DNA from: Platanthera guangdongensis | Taxonomy: Eukaryota; Streptophyta; Magnoliopsida; Asparagales; Orchidaceae | Direction of reading: 5' to 3' | DNA: 64,000 nt | Assembly: GCA_039583875.1 (NCBI GenBank) | Contig: CM077157.1 | Location: forward strand, 76,260,346 to 76,324,345 | Shown here: positions 32,714 to 44,593 of the stretch, piece by piece | How positions within the stretch are numbered: position 1 is the first letter of the stretch | Layout: every line of letters starts with the position of its first letter | Position numbers and translations under genes: made by a program | The notes under the pieces: model-generated | Seen by the model: the letters and a program-made list of their open reading frames with translations, nothing else | The model's database searches: none | What the model was told of the DNA's origin: nothing

Positions 32714-34817
32714 ATGACATCAAACAAAGATTATGCAAGCACCAAACCTCTAGTTTGCAACCTTAACAGGTTTGTCATCTGAAAGGCAAGAATTAAATTG
32801 TATATGAATTCTATTGATGAGGATATATACAATTCTATTTTGACAGGTCCCCTCAAGCTTCAACCTCTACAACATCTTCAAGCACTACTGCAGTTCCACT
32901 ACCTGAGTGGACTGAAGCCTAGAAGAAGGCAAAGATAGTTGATGCCAAGGCTATGAACATACTGGCACAGACTATGTCAGATGACATCTTTCAGAAGGTG
33001 GCTGAGTGCACCTCTACAAAAACAATCTGTGATTCACTCAATCAAATGGTTGCTGGCTCAGCAGATGAGAGGAAAGATACAAGAACAAACCTCATCACAC
33101 AATATGAAAATGTCAAAAAGGATGAAGCAGAAATAGTTGAAGTGATGTACAACAGGCTTAGCTCTATCATCAGTGAGATAAGGACCTTAGATAAAGAAAT
33201 CACCTTGACTGAAGTAAATGACAAGATCCTGATATGCTTCCCAAGCTCATGAGATTCAAGGATCTGGCCCATCAAGGAGGCCAGAAGCCTAACTGAGATA
33301 TCTACAGAATCTCTATTGGGCAAGTGAAAGTCTTATGAACAACTGATCAAGTCCAGGGAGGCAGCAGAGTAAAGGACACCTCCACCAGCCAGAAAAGAGC
33401 AAAGTATAGCTTTCAAGGCTGCTGAGGAGATAGAGACATCAACATCAAATGAAGATCTCATGAGTCTATTTGCCAGAAGATTCTACAAGATGACAAGAAA
33501 GGACTTCAGAAGAAAGTCATCTAGGAAATATGACAAACCCAGGTATTTTAAAACACCAACTAAAGAAGTGGTGTGTTTTGGGTGCAGGAAACCTGGGCAC
33601 TTCCTCTCTGAGTGTCCAAAAAACCAGAAGAAAGAGAAGAGAGAAAGACATCAGGAAACAGCACACCAGCAAACCTTATTCCAGCAAATACAAGAGGAAG
33701 GAAAAGGGCTTTGTGGCTGAATCCTGGAGTGAAACTGAGGATGAATCAACATCTTCCCGCTCCAGTGAAGATGAGAAAGAAGAAAGGGCTAAGGAGGTTT
33801 GCTTCATGACAATTGATGCTTCTAGGAGTAATTCAGAAGAAGTGGAATCAGACAATAAAGAAGCTTCAGATTCAGAAGCTGATAAGGTACTATCTTCTTA
33901 TGATTACACTTCAGATTCTTTTAAAATTGAATTTAAATCAATATGTATAGACTTAAGAAATTCAGAAAAAAAATTAAAACCCTTAGAGAAAAATTAAGAA
34001 ATTTAGAAAATATCAACTCTGAAAATAATAGGTTAAAAGATGAATTATGCTTAGCTAATGTGCAAATAACATTGTTAAAAACTGAGCTTTGTGAAGCTAA
34101 ACAACTTGAGAAAATTCTTAATGGGAGAAGCCTCAAGCTGATAGACATCACAAGCACTGTGAATGCAAGACTTAGTGGCAAGCTAGGCTTGGGTGCTTCA
34201 TTAGGTTTGCCCCCATTCTCAGGAAGAACATCTTAACAACCCCCATAAAATTTGTCACTGCTAAGAGAAAAGAAAAAGTAATTAATAAACAAACAACAGG
34301 AAATGTTTCTAAATCAATAGGTCAGAAAACCAACAACCAGAAAACCATAGGTAACATGGTTCAGCAGAATTCGTCGAACTTAGATCGACGAAATCTAGCC
34401 AGTTCGTCGAACCCAGATCGACGAACTCTGACCACAAACTATAGTTATAGTTATTCGTCTAACTGCGATCGACAAACTCTGTATGGTTCATCGAGCAGAG
34501 GTCGACGAACAAGGGGCATAGAAAATGAATATATTCATTCTCTTGGCAGAGATCGGCGACCTCAACCCTATTCGTCGAACTCTGGTCGACGAACTCACAG
34601 AAATTCGTCGAACCAAGAAAGACTTAACCAAAACTTTAATTATAATAGAAACTTAAATAATTGCAGGAAAGCTTTTAATCCACTAGCTGATTGGTTCATA
34701 CCACCTAGGAGATATTACCCTCTAGGATATAAATCTCAACCAGAATATTCTGTTGTTTCCAGCTTTTCATACCGGGAAAACAAAGGACCCAAGGTAACCT
34801 GGGTCAAGAACATTTAA
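32714..34817 (+). pseudogene. A3 gag, degenerate
   Basis: Starts MTSNKDYAST at 32714 like A1 and A2. UBN2-like region visible at 32953-33252, zinc knuckle CFGCRKPGHFLSEC at about 33570-33612, acidic Ser/Glu region, a Lys/Glu/Leu coiled-coil-like segment near 33943-34130 and the SSN.DRR repeat region at 34356-34620, ending WVKNI at 34817. At least three stops in the first 650 bases and several frame changes (near 33650, 33960 and 34240) break it. Confidence 0.85.
34370..34620 (+). repeat. Palindrome array inside A3 gag
   Basis: Seven or more TTCGTCGAAC...GATCGACGAA words in frame, each encoding an SSN..DRR-like peptide. Confidence 0.8.
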
Positions 34818-34833
34818 CTGTTTTCCATTACAG
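34794..34833 (+). other. 40-nt GT...AG gag-pol junction (A3)
   Basis: AAG|GTAACCTGGG ... CCATTACAG|GTGAAG, exactly 40 nt, with the gag stop at 34815-34817; internal sequence differs from A1/A2 but length and ends are kept. Confidence 0.55.
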
Positions 34834-36561
34834 GTGAAGAGTTGTCCAAGTGTGAATCAGACCTGGTACCTGGACAGTGGTTGCTCCAAACATATGATAG
34901 ACAGCAAGGACAATCTAACTAATTATAAGTCCAAGACAGGACCAAAGGTCATCTTTGGTGATTCCAAATGTGGCCAGTCAATAGGTTTTGGAGAAGTGAA
35001 GATTAGAGCTGTCACATTCAAGAAAGTGACATATGTCAGAGGACTGAAGCATAACCTCATCTCCATTAGTCAATTATGTGATGAAGGTTGTCATGTACAT
35101 TTTAGTTCATCTTTATGTATTATCTCTAATAAAGAAAACCAAATAGTTTTAATTGCGAATAGACAAGGCAATATATATTTAATTGATTTCTTATCTGCCA
35201 ATTCTGATATTTGTTTACTTAACTTAATTAGTAACCAGAATGATTTATGGCATAAAATACTAGGTCATGTAAATCTGAAAAACATTGCTAGGCTATCAAA
35301 AGACAACCTTGTTAGAGGTTTACCTTCTGGTCCCTACAAGAAGGAAGGTATCTGCAGGGCTTGTTAATTAGGCAAGCAAACTAAATCTAGTTTCAAATCC
35401 ATTAATAAAAATGATTCACCTAGGATTTTGTATTTGGTATATATGGATTTATTTGGACTCATTGATGTACAAAGTCTCGGAGGGAAATCCTACACTTTGG
35501 TTATTATAAATGACTTCTCCAGGTTCACTTGGGTATCCTTTCTGAGATCTAAGTCAGATACCTTCAAGGTTCTTACATATTTTCTCAGGACCATAGAGAT
35601 TGAGTTCTCTACTCATGTTGCATTGATCAGAAGTGATCATGGCACAGAGTTTGAGTCTCTTCTTATGCATGAGTTCTGTGAGAAGGAAGGTATCAGACAT
35701 TGCTTCTCAGCTCCTAGAACTCCTCAACAAAATGGGGTAGCTGAAATAAAAAATAGGACACTCATTGAAGCTGCAGGTACATTACTTGCAGATGCTTACA
35801 TGCCACTATCCTTTTGGGCAGAGGCTGTGAACACTACAAACTATGTCCTGAACAGAAGCCTGATACATAAGCTAAAGAATAGGACTGCCTATGAATTACT
35901 AAAAGGGAAGAAACATAAAATAAACTATTTTAAAGTCTTTGGTTGTATATGTTATATTCACACAAACAACAAAAGATATATTAGAAAGTTTGAGGCAAAG
36001 GCTGAAGAGGGAATTTTTCTAGGATATTCCCAAGTAAACAAAGCCTATAGGGTTTATAACAAATCAACCTTAAAAATTGAGGAGTCTATCCATGTTACTT
36101 TTGATGAAGCTAACATGTCTTGCAAGGAGAAAGAAATTTATACCAGTAGCAACTTGCAGGTACATCACTTATATGAGAGTTTGGATGGACTAAACCTTAC
36201 CCAAGAGATTCCAAATCATCCTTCTTCACAAGTCATTGAAGAAAGCGAAGATGAAGGCATTGAAGGGAGTGATATTCCCCCAACAGCAAACATAATTCCA
36301 CGGGAGGAATTAATTCCAAATGTTGATGCAGAACCAACTCCACCAGCTGAACTTATCATACTTAGGGATCACCCTAGATCTCAAGTTATTGGAGACATAT
36401 CAGCAGGTGTACAAACAAGGCATCAACTCAATCAAGATGTGATGCATGCCTATTTTCTCTCTCAGATTGAACCTCTATCCATCCATGATGCAGAGCAAGA
36501 TCCTCATTGGATTATTGCAATGCAGGATGAATTAAATCAGTTTGAGAGATGTAGAGTTTGA
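34831..36561 (+). pseudogene. A3 pol: protease and integrase
   Basis: Protease WYLDSGCSKHMID, zinc region (WHKILGHVN ... CRAC), integrase core with YMDLFG, RSDHGTEFESL and NGVAEIKNR, then FGCICYIH, FLGYSQVNKAYRVYN. Stops at 35365-35367 (after CRAC) and 36559-36561 (before DLVPRP) are the only breaks in a single frame. An Arg/Ile substitution flanks the catalytic Glu (AEIKN). Confidence 0.92.
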
Positions 36562-38004
36562 GATTTGGTTCCAAGGCCTCAAGACTACCCAGTCATTGGA
36601 ACCAAATGGGTCTACAGAAACAAGCTGTATGCACAAGGAGTAATAGTGAGGAGTAAAGCCAAACTTGTTGCACAAGGATATAGACAAGAAGAAGGAATAG
36701 ATTATGACCAGACCTTTGCACCTATTGCAAGGTTGGAAGCAATCAGAATATGTCTTGCCTATGCAGCTTACAAGAGATTCAAGGTCTATCAAATGGATAT
36801 GAAAAGTACATTCTTGAATGGAGTACTCAAGGAAGAGGTGTATGTTGAACAACCTCTAGGTTTTGTTTCTCAAACTCATCCCTCTAATGTTTACAAACTG
36901 CATAAAACTCTCTATGGTCTAAAGCAAACTCCAAGAGCTTGGTATGAGACTCTAGCCAGCTTTCTGTTAGAGCATAAATTCATTAGAGGCATTGTAGATA
37001 AAATACTTTTCACTAGACATAATAAGGATCAAATACTGTTAGTACAAATATACGTGGATGACATAATATTTGGGTCTACTGATTCAAAATTGTGCAAGAG
37101 ATTCTCTGATCTTATGCATTCTAAATTTGAAATGAGTAGCATGGGTGAGCTATCCTACTTCCTTGGTCTCCAAGTGAAGCAGCTCCCTGATGGCATCTTC
37201 ATCTCCCAAGCTAAGTATGCTAAAGAGCTTATCAAAAAGTTTGGGATGGCTTATGTCTCAGCAAAGAAGACACTTATGCCTACAAATGTTGTAATTGATT
37301 CAGATGCACATGGGAAACCTGTGGATCAGAAACTATATAAGGTCATTGTTGGTTCCCTATTATACCTTACAGCAAGCAGACCTGATATCATGTTTATCAC
37401 ATGCCTTTGTGCTAGGTTCCAGGTGAACCCAAAAGAATCTCACCTTATTTTCCTATAAAAAATTTTGAGATATATAAAGGGTTGTCCTAGTTTAGGCCTA
37501 TGGTATCCCACATAATCAGAATTTGAGTTAACTGGATACTCAGATGCTGATTTTGCTGGATGCAGGGTGGATAGAAAAAGTACTTCAGGAACTTGCCAGT
37601 TCCTGGGTATGAGATTAGTATCCTGGTTTTGTAAGAAACAGTCATCTGTATCTACCTTAACTACTGAGGCAGAATACATTACAGCAGGTAGCTGTTGTTC
37701 CCAGATGTTGTGGATACAAAATCAATTACTAGACTATGATATCAACTTAAATAATTCAACACTACTTTATGATAACACAAGTGTTATAGCCATAACACAG
37801 AATGCAGTCCATCACAGTAGGACAAAGCATATATACATTACACATCATTTCATAAGAGAGTGTGTAGACAAAAACAAAATTAAGCTTGTCTATATCTACA
37901 CTGATTTACAAAGGGCTGATATATTCACCAAACCTCTGGATGAGAGAAATCATCTCTTCTTTATAAATCAGATGGGAATGATCAATGGAGAAGACTTAGT
38001 TTAG
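36562..38004 (+). pseudogene. A3 pol: reverse transcriptase and RNase H
   Basis: RT with [25 protein letters not shown] and [10 protein letters not shown]; RNase H with GYSDADFAGC, TEAEYITAGSCC, SRTKHIYITHHF and IFTKPLDERNH. Two stops (about 37456 and 37514) sit at the RT/RNase H connection; the frame is otherwise continuous with integrase. Confidence 0.92.
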
Positions 38005-38009
38005 TTTAA

Positions 38010-38290
38010 GTCTGCATTCGACGAATTTGCCAAAGTTCGTCGAACGGCGCTCAACGAACTACGGAAAGTTTGTGAGATATTCGTCAAATGCAGGACGATG
38101 AACTCTCTGTGAGTGAAGTTGTTTTCGTCGAACGGAGATCGACAAATTCACTTCAGAAAACTTTCGTCAAACGGAGCTCGACGAAATGTCTTCAAATCTT
38201 CAGACAGAGCTCGACGAATTATTTGACTATTAAATATTTCATCAATCTTAGGTCGAAGAATGTTTAAATTTTCGTGGAACGGAGTTTGTC
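38010..38290. repeat. Palindrome array between pol and env-like ORF (A3)
   Basis: About ten TTCGTCGAAC/GTCGACGAA words in a non-coding spacer, only TCGACGA-type here. Confidence 0.82.
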
Positions 38291-38310
38291 GATTCATATT
38301 CTGGAAAACC

Positions 38311-38317
38311 TTATATC
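38311..38317 (+). promoter_or_regulatory. TATA-like sequence upstream of A3 env-like ORF
   Basis: TTATATC about 85 bp before the ATG at 38400; weaker than in A1 and B1. A pyrimidine-rich tract ending CTCTTGCAG|GT lies at 38378-38392, resembling a 3' splice site; A1 has a similar one just before its ATG. Confidence 0.3.
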
Positions 38318-38399
38318 TAGGTTTTTCTTATACCTCTGTCCCGTGCTTTCTGTTCCCTTTGCACTTGATCGTTGTTTGTCTCTCTTGCAGGTGATTCCA

Positions 38400-41334
38400 A
38401 TGGCTATTCCAGCAGGTGACCTAACCGGAATGAAGTTTGACACGGGCTTTGACGTCGACTTTGAATCCTTTTAACATTCAGATCCAATCTTTCTGCATAT
38501 ACTCGAACTTTTGGAGGAACGGAAACTGAAAAATCTGATGTCAACCAGGATAAAGCTGTCTGCAACTAAAATTAGAGAGTGGGTTTATACATGTACATCA
38601 GAGAAGAACACTATGATCGGAACAATTGCGAGTAACTCTGTATCTTTATCTCCCACTGTACTTACTAAAATTTTTGGATTGATTAATGGTGAAGAACAGT
38701 TAGAAATTGATTCGGATGAATATGATATGATGTTGAGTTTAATGGGATATACTGGAGATAATCCCAATAAGTTGTTAAAGAAACATCTGTCTGCCGAATT
38801 TAAGTTCTTGGCAGATATCGTAGGAAAGGTCTGGCTGGGCAGGCATACTGCCCATGACTACATTACTAGACACCAGTTTCTGGTTATATGTGCAGTAATT
38901 AATAAGAAGGAAGTGGATTGGGCTCAAATTATATTTGATTTGATAAAGAAAAAGAACAACAAGAAGGAAGTATGATTTGGAAAGATCTTAGGGATCTTCC
39001 TGAAGGAGAAGACTGCTGAATCCCTGGTCTCACAGACCATATTCATTAATGCCAGCAAGAGGCTCACATGCACCTTGTTTGGTAGGTGGGAGAGGACTAT
39101 AACTAAGCCATCAAAGCCTTCAACCTCTTCCACCCCAGCTTCTGAAAGCACCAGGGCTGTAAGAGTCACTCCCCACCCTACTGAAGAGATCATCCCCACA
39201 TCTCCATCTCTTCCAGCAACTCAACAACAACAACAACTCCAACAACAACTTCCACCACCTCAACAACCAACACCCCATGTTCATATTTCCACTACAGTTA
39301 CATCTTCTGCCACCTCTCCACCCCTAGATCTTATCACCATCCACTCATCTCCTATTTAGGAATACCATCAACCCACTCTACCTCAATCACCTTAATCCCC
39401 CACGAATTTACCAGATCCAACACCACCTTCATCTCCTCTTCCACCTCACCTATCCTTCATTCCAACTTTTGATCTTCTGACTCCCCCCTCCATTCTCCTC
39501 CTCCTCCACATCATCCACTCAGGATGTCCCCATGTTAGATGCTACTACTCCATCTCCACCACCATCTATCATTCCTCCACATATTTCTACTCACACAACA
39601 TTTGAAACATTCACTGCTCCACCATTGGATCCCTCCACCATATCTTCCATCATTATTATAATTACACCCCTCATAAAATCAATCATAACAGAGGCCATTA
39701 TACCTCTTGCTACCTCTATATCTACTCTATCTGCTCAACTTTCTTCCTTCACTGCTGCCCCCTCTTCATTCAGGGGCCTGACTCCAGTATACACTTCAAA
39801 CAGGCAGGGGGAGATGCTTAATGAAGAAGCTGCAGCACTTCCAGCAGAAGCAGAAATCTTAGCTCCGGCAGCTCCAGAAACAACAGAGGCAGAAGCACCA
39901 CTGACAGATACAAATTTATTTCCAGGGGATGCAGATTTTATTCCTGATGATAGTGATTTAATTGATTTGATTCATTTCATTGATACTGACATGGACTTTG
40001 ATGAGTCAGTTACTGAAGAAATTCTTTGTTTCTGAATTCCACATTAATCCCACAGTAGACTTAGTTCATTTGTTGAAAGTATTTGATACTGCATTTTTGA
40101 AAGTTATTCCAGTAGTATATACTAAGCCATCTTTGGCTATTGTACCTTATACTTCTCCAATCTCTCCAAAAGTTGTTAAGCAACTTAGAGATAGTTTTGT
40201 TCTTTCAAAGTCATCAATCATGCCATCTCTAGAAGAAATTTTTTATGTTCCAACATTTGTAATGGATAACTCACCCATGCCAAATCTGGATGATTTGATT
40301 TTGGCTGATATAGAAGAAGAAAGTAAGGCAGCTGCTGAAAGCACTGTCAGAACCAGATCTCCAGTATCTCCTATGGCTTCTTCTCCTGCTCTTGTTGAAG
40401 TTTTTGCTCAAGTTCTTGAAAATCCAATCATTTCTACTGAGGCTCTGAAAGCACTCAATGACTTATATGATAACCCTTAGGGATCAGATAGTGATAATGA
40501 TGATGATGAGGATGAGGAAGATGACTCAGATGATGAACTTAAGAGGAAGTTGGTATCAAAGAAACGAAAAGCCCCTCCTCCTACTGCTCCTAAGCCTAAT
40601 CCAAACAATGACACTCCTTATTATATTCTCCAAAAGATAACTCCATACAAAGGGATGTCAGCCTGGATGTGGCTATCTAAAAATCAACAGAAGGAAAGGA
40701 AGAGAAGCAGAAGGTACTCTCATCACCAGTTCAGAAATATAGAAAAGATCCACCTCCTCCAGCTGCTGGTGCTTCAAGCACATCTTCTCAAAGATCTGCC
40801 CCACTTCAAACATATCAAAGACAGCAAGGGAGATCACATGAAAGCAGCCAGCACAGGCAATATTCTTCAGGAAAGTAGCCAGCAGCAACAACAACATCAA
40901 CAATAACAACAATCCACTGAAAATCAACCAGCTGAAGGCTCTAAAAGACCATCCTCTCCTCCTGTTCCTTTTGAAGATCCTGAAACAGCTACTATGCTAG
41001 AATGACCAGGTTCCAAAAACTTGTAGGCCTTTCTCTAACTAACAAGGCCAAAGCTGAAGGAAAGGATCCCTCTGAATATACTACCATGTCAAAGTACAGG
41101 AAAGAGGAACTTAAGAGATTAGATAAAGCTAACAAGATTTTCAATGTGGATGACTACATGATGTTGTACCCAGAAGCAGTTGTCCCCAGAGCCACTTCTT
41201 TGAAGATTATAGGGGCTGCTGATATGACCATGACAAAAGTGAGAGCTTCAGATCCCAAAAGAGAAATTATGTTCACAAAGCCTGGAGAGAAGAGCAAGCA
41301 AGAAATGCCAAAGGAAAAGAAACAGAAGAAGTAA
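38400..41334 (+). pseudogene. A3 env-like ORF, degenerate
   Basis: Starts at ATG 38400-38402 (MAIPAGDLTGMKFDTGFD). The N-terminal conserved part (38511-38975) has RIKLSATKIREWV, PNKLLKKHLSAEFKFL and DLIKKK as in A1. The middle is Pro/Ser/Thr-rich with Gln runs (39075-39359), then an acidic part and a basic C-terminus ending KEKKQKK. Stops near 38472, 38973 and 39357 and at least three frame changes break it. No membrane segment seen. Confidence 0.82.
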
Positions 41335-41397
41335 AATTCTGAACTCCTTTGTTTTCTACAATTATTTACAATTGCTCTATCATCTGAACAAAGTTTA

Positions 41398-41417
41398 TGT
41401 ATATATATATATATATC
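41398..41417. repeat. (TA)n microsatellite
   Basis: Short run of about nine TA units in the A3 3' untranslated part. Confidence 0.85.
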
Positions 41418-41513
41418 TGCTGCATGTGTTATTGATCTCTGCCAGATATATACCTTTTTCTGCTTTGTGTATTTTTCAATTTTGATTTGAGTCTGTAATT
41501 AGTGACTTCACCC

Positions 41514-41527
41514 AAATAGGGGGAGAT
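41514..41527 (+). other. Polypurine tract of A3
   Basis: AAATAGGGGGAGAT immediately before the 3' LTR start; primes plus-strand synthesis in LTR elements. Confidence 0.85.
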
Positions 41528-43665
41528 TGTTGGATCTCTAGTAAGATATGGGCTAGGTTCACTAAGTTAGGATCATATGACCCACAATGTATAGCCAGGG
41601 TCATAGTTGTGTCCTAGAGTCTAGGCCAAGTCTTAGAGTCAACATCACATGGACCAGTTATCAACAAGACTGCCAGAGACTCAAGACTTAGAAGATTTCA
41701 AGACTGTGTAAAGTGAGTTCGACGTTCGTCGAACTCAGGTCGACAATAGTCGTGCTCAGCTTGACGATCTCAGAGTAAATTCTCTGAGTTGAGCTCGACG
41801 AACTTGGTACTCAGGTCGATGAAAACTTGGACACTACAACAACACTTCAAGTTCAGAGAACATCAAGATATTCTAAGCCCTTAGTATCAGACTTTGGTCG
41901 ACGAACTTAGTTCTCAGCTCGACGACCTTTATTCTTTGGTCGACGAATCTTTGGACTACTACAACATTCTGTCCAAACTATGTTCTATAGTCTCAGGTCG
42001 ACGAACTCAGTTCTATGCCCGACGAATTTTGAATTATCTACTTCAACAACTTAGAACCAGAAGACTTGTGTCGACACTCAGAGTATATGTCGACACTAAC
42101 TGAGTCGACACTAGAAGAACTTGTGTCGACACCCAGATCATCAGTCGACACTTTGGAAAGGTTGTGTCGACACCACACAGAAGACTTGTGTCGACACACA
42201 GGATATCAGTCGACACCACCTGTGTCGACATCAGGAGTAATTGTGTCGACACACAGAATATTTGACAACTCCAGAAACTCAGCTCGACGAAATCAAATAT
42301 TAGGACGACGAATTCTGGAGACTTTAACTTTCATTTCAGATACAACTGTGAATATTCTAAGTCCAGAAAAGTTGCCGAACTCCAGACGATGAACACAGTT
42401 ATCAGCTCGACGAACTTCAGACACAAAAGGCAAAGTTTCTGAAGCATATGGTTCTGTTATCAGATCAACAATCTTGGAACTCAGCTCGACGAATAGAAGT
42501 TATCTGATCGACGAACACAACAACTCAGCTCAACGAACTGTGGACTCAGCTCGACGAATTCTGTCATCAGTTCGACGATTCCAGACTTAGCATTTATTCC
42601 TTCTGTCCTCAGTCTATGGCAATAATTTCTGAATGATTAATGATAAAATATTTTCTGAATATTACCGTTGGACGGTACATTAATCACGTCTTTCATCAGA
42701 ATTATTGTTTTCTATTTTTCCAAGGGACAGTTGGGGAAAGGAATCAATGCAGTTTATTTTCAAGGACCGCAAGCATTGATTGTCGCAGAAGGATTCAAAT
42801 TTCGAATGGTAATTCCCTCAAGAAATATAAAAGAGATTTTTCTCTCCTTCCTGATAGTATTTGAGACGAAAGAAAGAAAGAACAAATCAGAGAACCAGAA
42901 AAATTACAGAGACAATATACACATACACAGAGATTTTCAATCAGCCTGTCTTCAACAGCTTCTCTGATCCTTTCACAAAAGCTCTGATACAAAAAGAACA
43001 TCTGCTCTCAGAAGAAGAAGAACAATCATACAAAATCAAGAGTCTTCTTACTTCAACACTCCAGGACTTCCAAGGACAACAACTGTCAAATCTGTCAAAA
43101 AAGATCCTGCAGATAAAGACTAAAAGCTTGAAGGCCCATCACCCTGCAGCAAGGCTTCCATATTTCCCTGAACCATTCAATATCTCAGGGGGAGCCATTT
43201 GCTACCATCAATATCCACAAGTCTTCTCTCTGATTGTTGACAGAAAAGACATAATCAACTCTCTCACCCCCACTGTGTAAAGGGTTGCCATCTTCCTTCA
43301 AAAGTGATTCCTGGTTACAAGCCACCTGATCAAAAGACTTAGGGATTTGGTTTTTGAGCACCTGATCAAAAGCTCATTGGTTTCAGGCACCTGATCAAAA
43401 ACTTGAGTGGATTCCTACCAGGGTGGTAGAAGAGTGGATGTACCCAGGTTGGGGAACCACTATAAATTTCTTTTGTCGTTTGGTTGCCCTCTTTCTTTTG
43501 TTTTCTTGTTGTGGTTGTGGTTGTTAGTTTCTGTGCTTTTTTATTTTGATTTATTTACTACTGCACATACACTAATCTGCATTATCCAGCAGAGAATCTT
43601 ATAAAACTCTAAATACTCTATTCACCCCTCCTCTAGAGTATTCCTGATCTAACTGCTCACTTTCA
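41528..43665 (+). repeat. 3' LTR of A3
   Basis: Same ends and layout as the 5' LTR; followed by the target duplicate CTGGT. Confidence 0.95.
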
Positions 43666-43670
43666 CTGGT

Positions 43671-44593
43671 GCTCTGGCGCTTGCATTCACGTATACTTGT
43701 TGGCGATGGTTGCCTTCTTCCTTTGACTTTTTTGGAGACTTGGGCATTTTCCTGCTGGTGGCGTGTTGGTGGAGTGCTGGAAGCCGCAGGTGGCCGCTGG
43801 TGGTTCACGACGATAGGAGATCGAATCGGGGGAGGAGGCAGGCGAGCACTCACTTGAGGAAGAAGAAGACAACCCAGAGAAGAGGGAAAAAGTGAAGAAT
43901 GAATAGGCCCTGGGGTCCATTTTATAGCTTTCGGAGGAGGATCATGGCGGGCCCTACCACTAAAGTAGTGGGTTAGTGGGTGGTTACCCTCTTGATCGGA
44001 TGGCGAGGAGAGCCTCCCCTCGATCGGACGGTGGGGAGATCGTCCACGGCGACGGGCCGCCACGGCGGCGGTGGTGGCCGGCCGGGCGGCCGGTGGCGGG
44101 GGCAGTCGGCCTGGTGGCCGGCGGCGGCGGCCGGCCGGGGGCCGGCCGCGGCTAGGACGGCGGCCTGCCGGCCTTCTGTGGCCGGGTCGTCGACGGCTAG
44201 GTGGCCCGCCATGGCCAGGCCGCGGCTAGGCCTGACGCACCCGGCCGCGGCTAGGTCGGCCATGGTAGGCCGCAGGTAGGCCAGTCGTGGCCGCCCGTGG
44301 CCAGGCCAGCGGCCTGCCGCGGCTACCCTACCGGTGAGGCCGACGGTTTGGCCGCGATAAGGCCCGGAAGGGGGCCGGCCGCCGGTGGCGGTCAGGCCGC
44401 CCGACGGAGGGGGTCTTCCCGGTGGTGGCGTCCCTCCTCCATGGGGAGAGGGAGTGAGTCCCCGCCCCATAATTCTCTCATCATGAGAGTTCATGGGGGG
44501 ATGGCCCACCCAAGATCTACTTTGGGAGGAGATCATGGGGGGGGGGGCTTTCCCTCCTATAAATGATGGTGAAACCCATCAAATCCCGTCTCA
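43671..44593 (-). mobile_element. Gypsy B 5' LTR, U3-side part
   Basis: Continuation of the LTR split by A3. The minus strand has a TATA box (GCTATAAAATGG, 43920-43926), then a pyrimidine-rich leader. U3 (44030-44450) is very GC-rich with repeated GGCCGCGGCTAGG-type palindromic words. The outer end is at about 44581-44593, where hAT coding begins. The outer border is approximate. Confidence 0.65.

Larger units (their letters stand above)
30466..43665 (+). mobile_element. Full-length Sirevirus-type Ty1/copia retrotransposon A3
   Basis: The only complete retrotransposon here: 13200 bp, LTRs 30466-32602 (2137 bp) and 41528-43665 (2138 bp), PBS two bases after the 5' LTR, polypurine tract before the 3' LTR, and the perfect 5-bp target duplication CTGGT at 30461-30465 and 43666-43670. 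Order: gag, PR, IN, RT, RH, palindrome spacer, env-like ORF. A hand comparison of about 180 bp of the two LTRs shows about five differences, so insertion is fairly recent but not new. All ORFs carry stops or frameshifts. Confidence 0.96.

Noticed and set aside
43980..44566. GC-rich overlapping ORFs on both strands
   Set aside because: They arise from palindromic GGCCGCGGC words in a gypsy LTR; no domain or codon signal.
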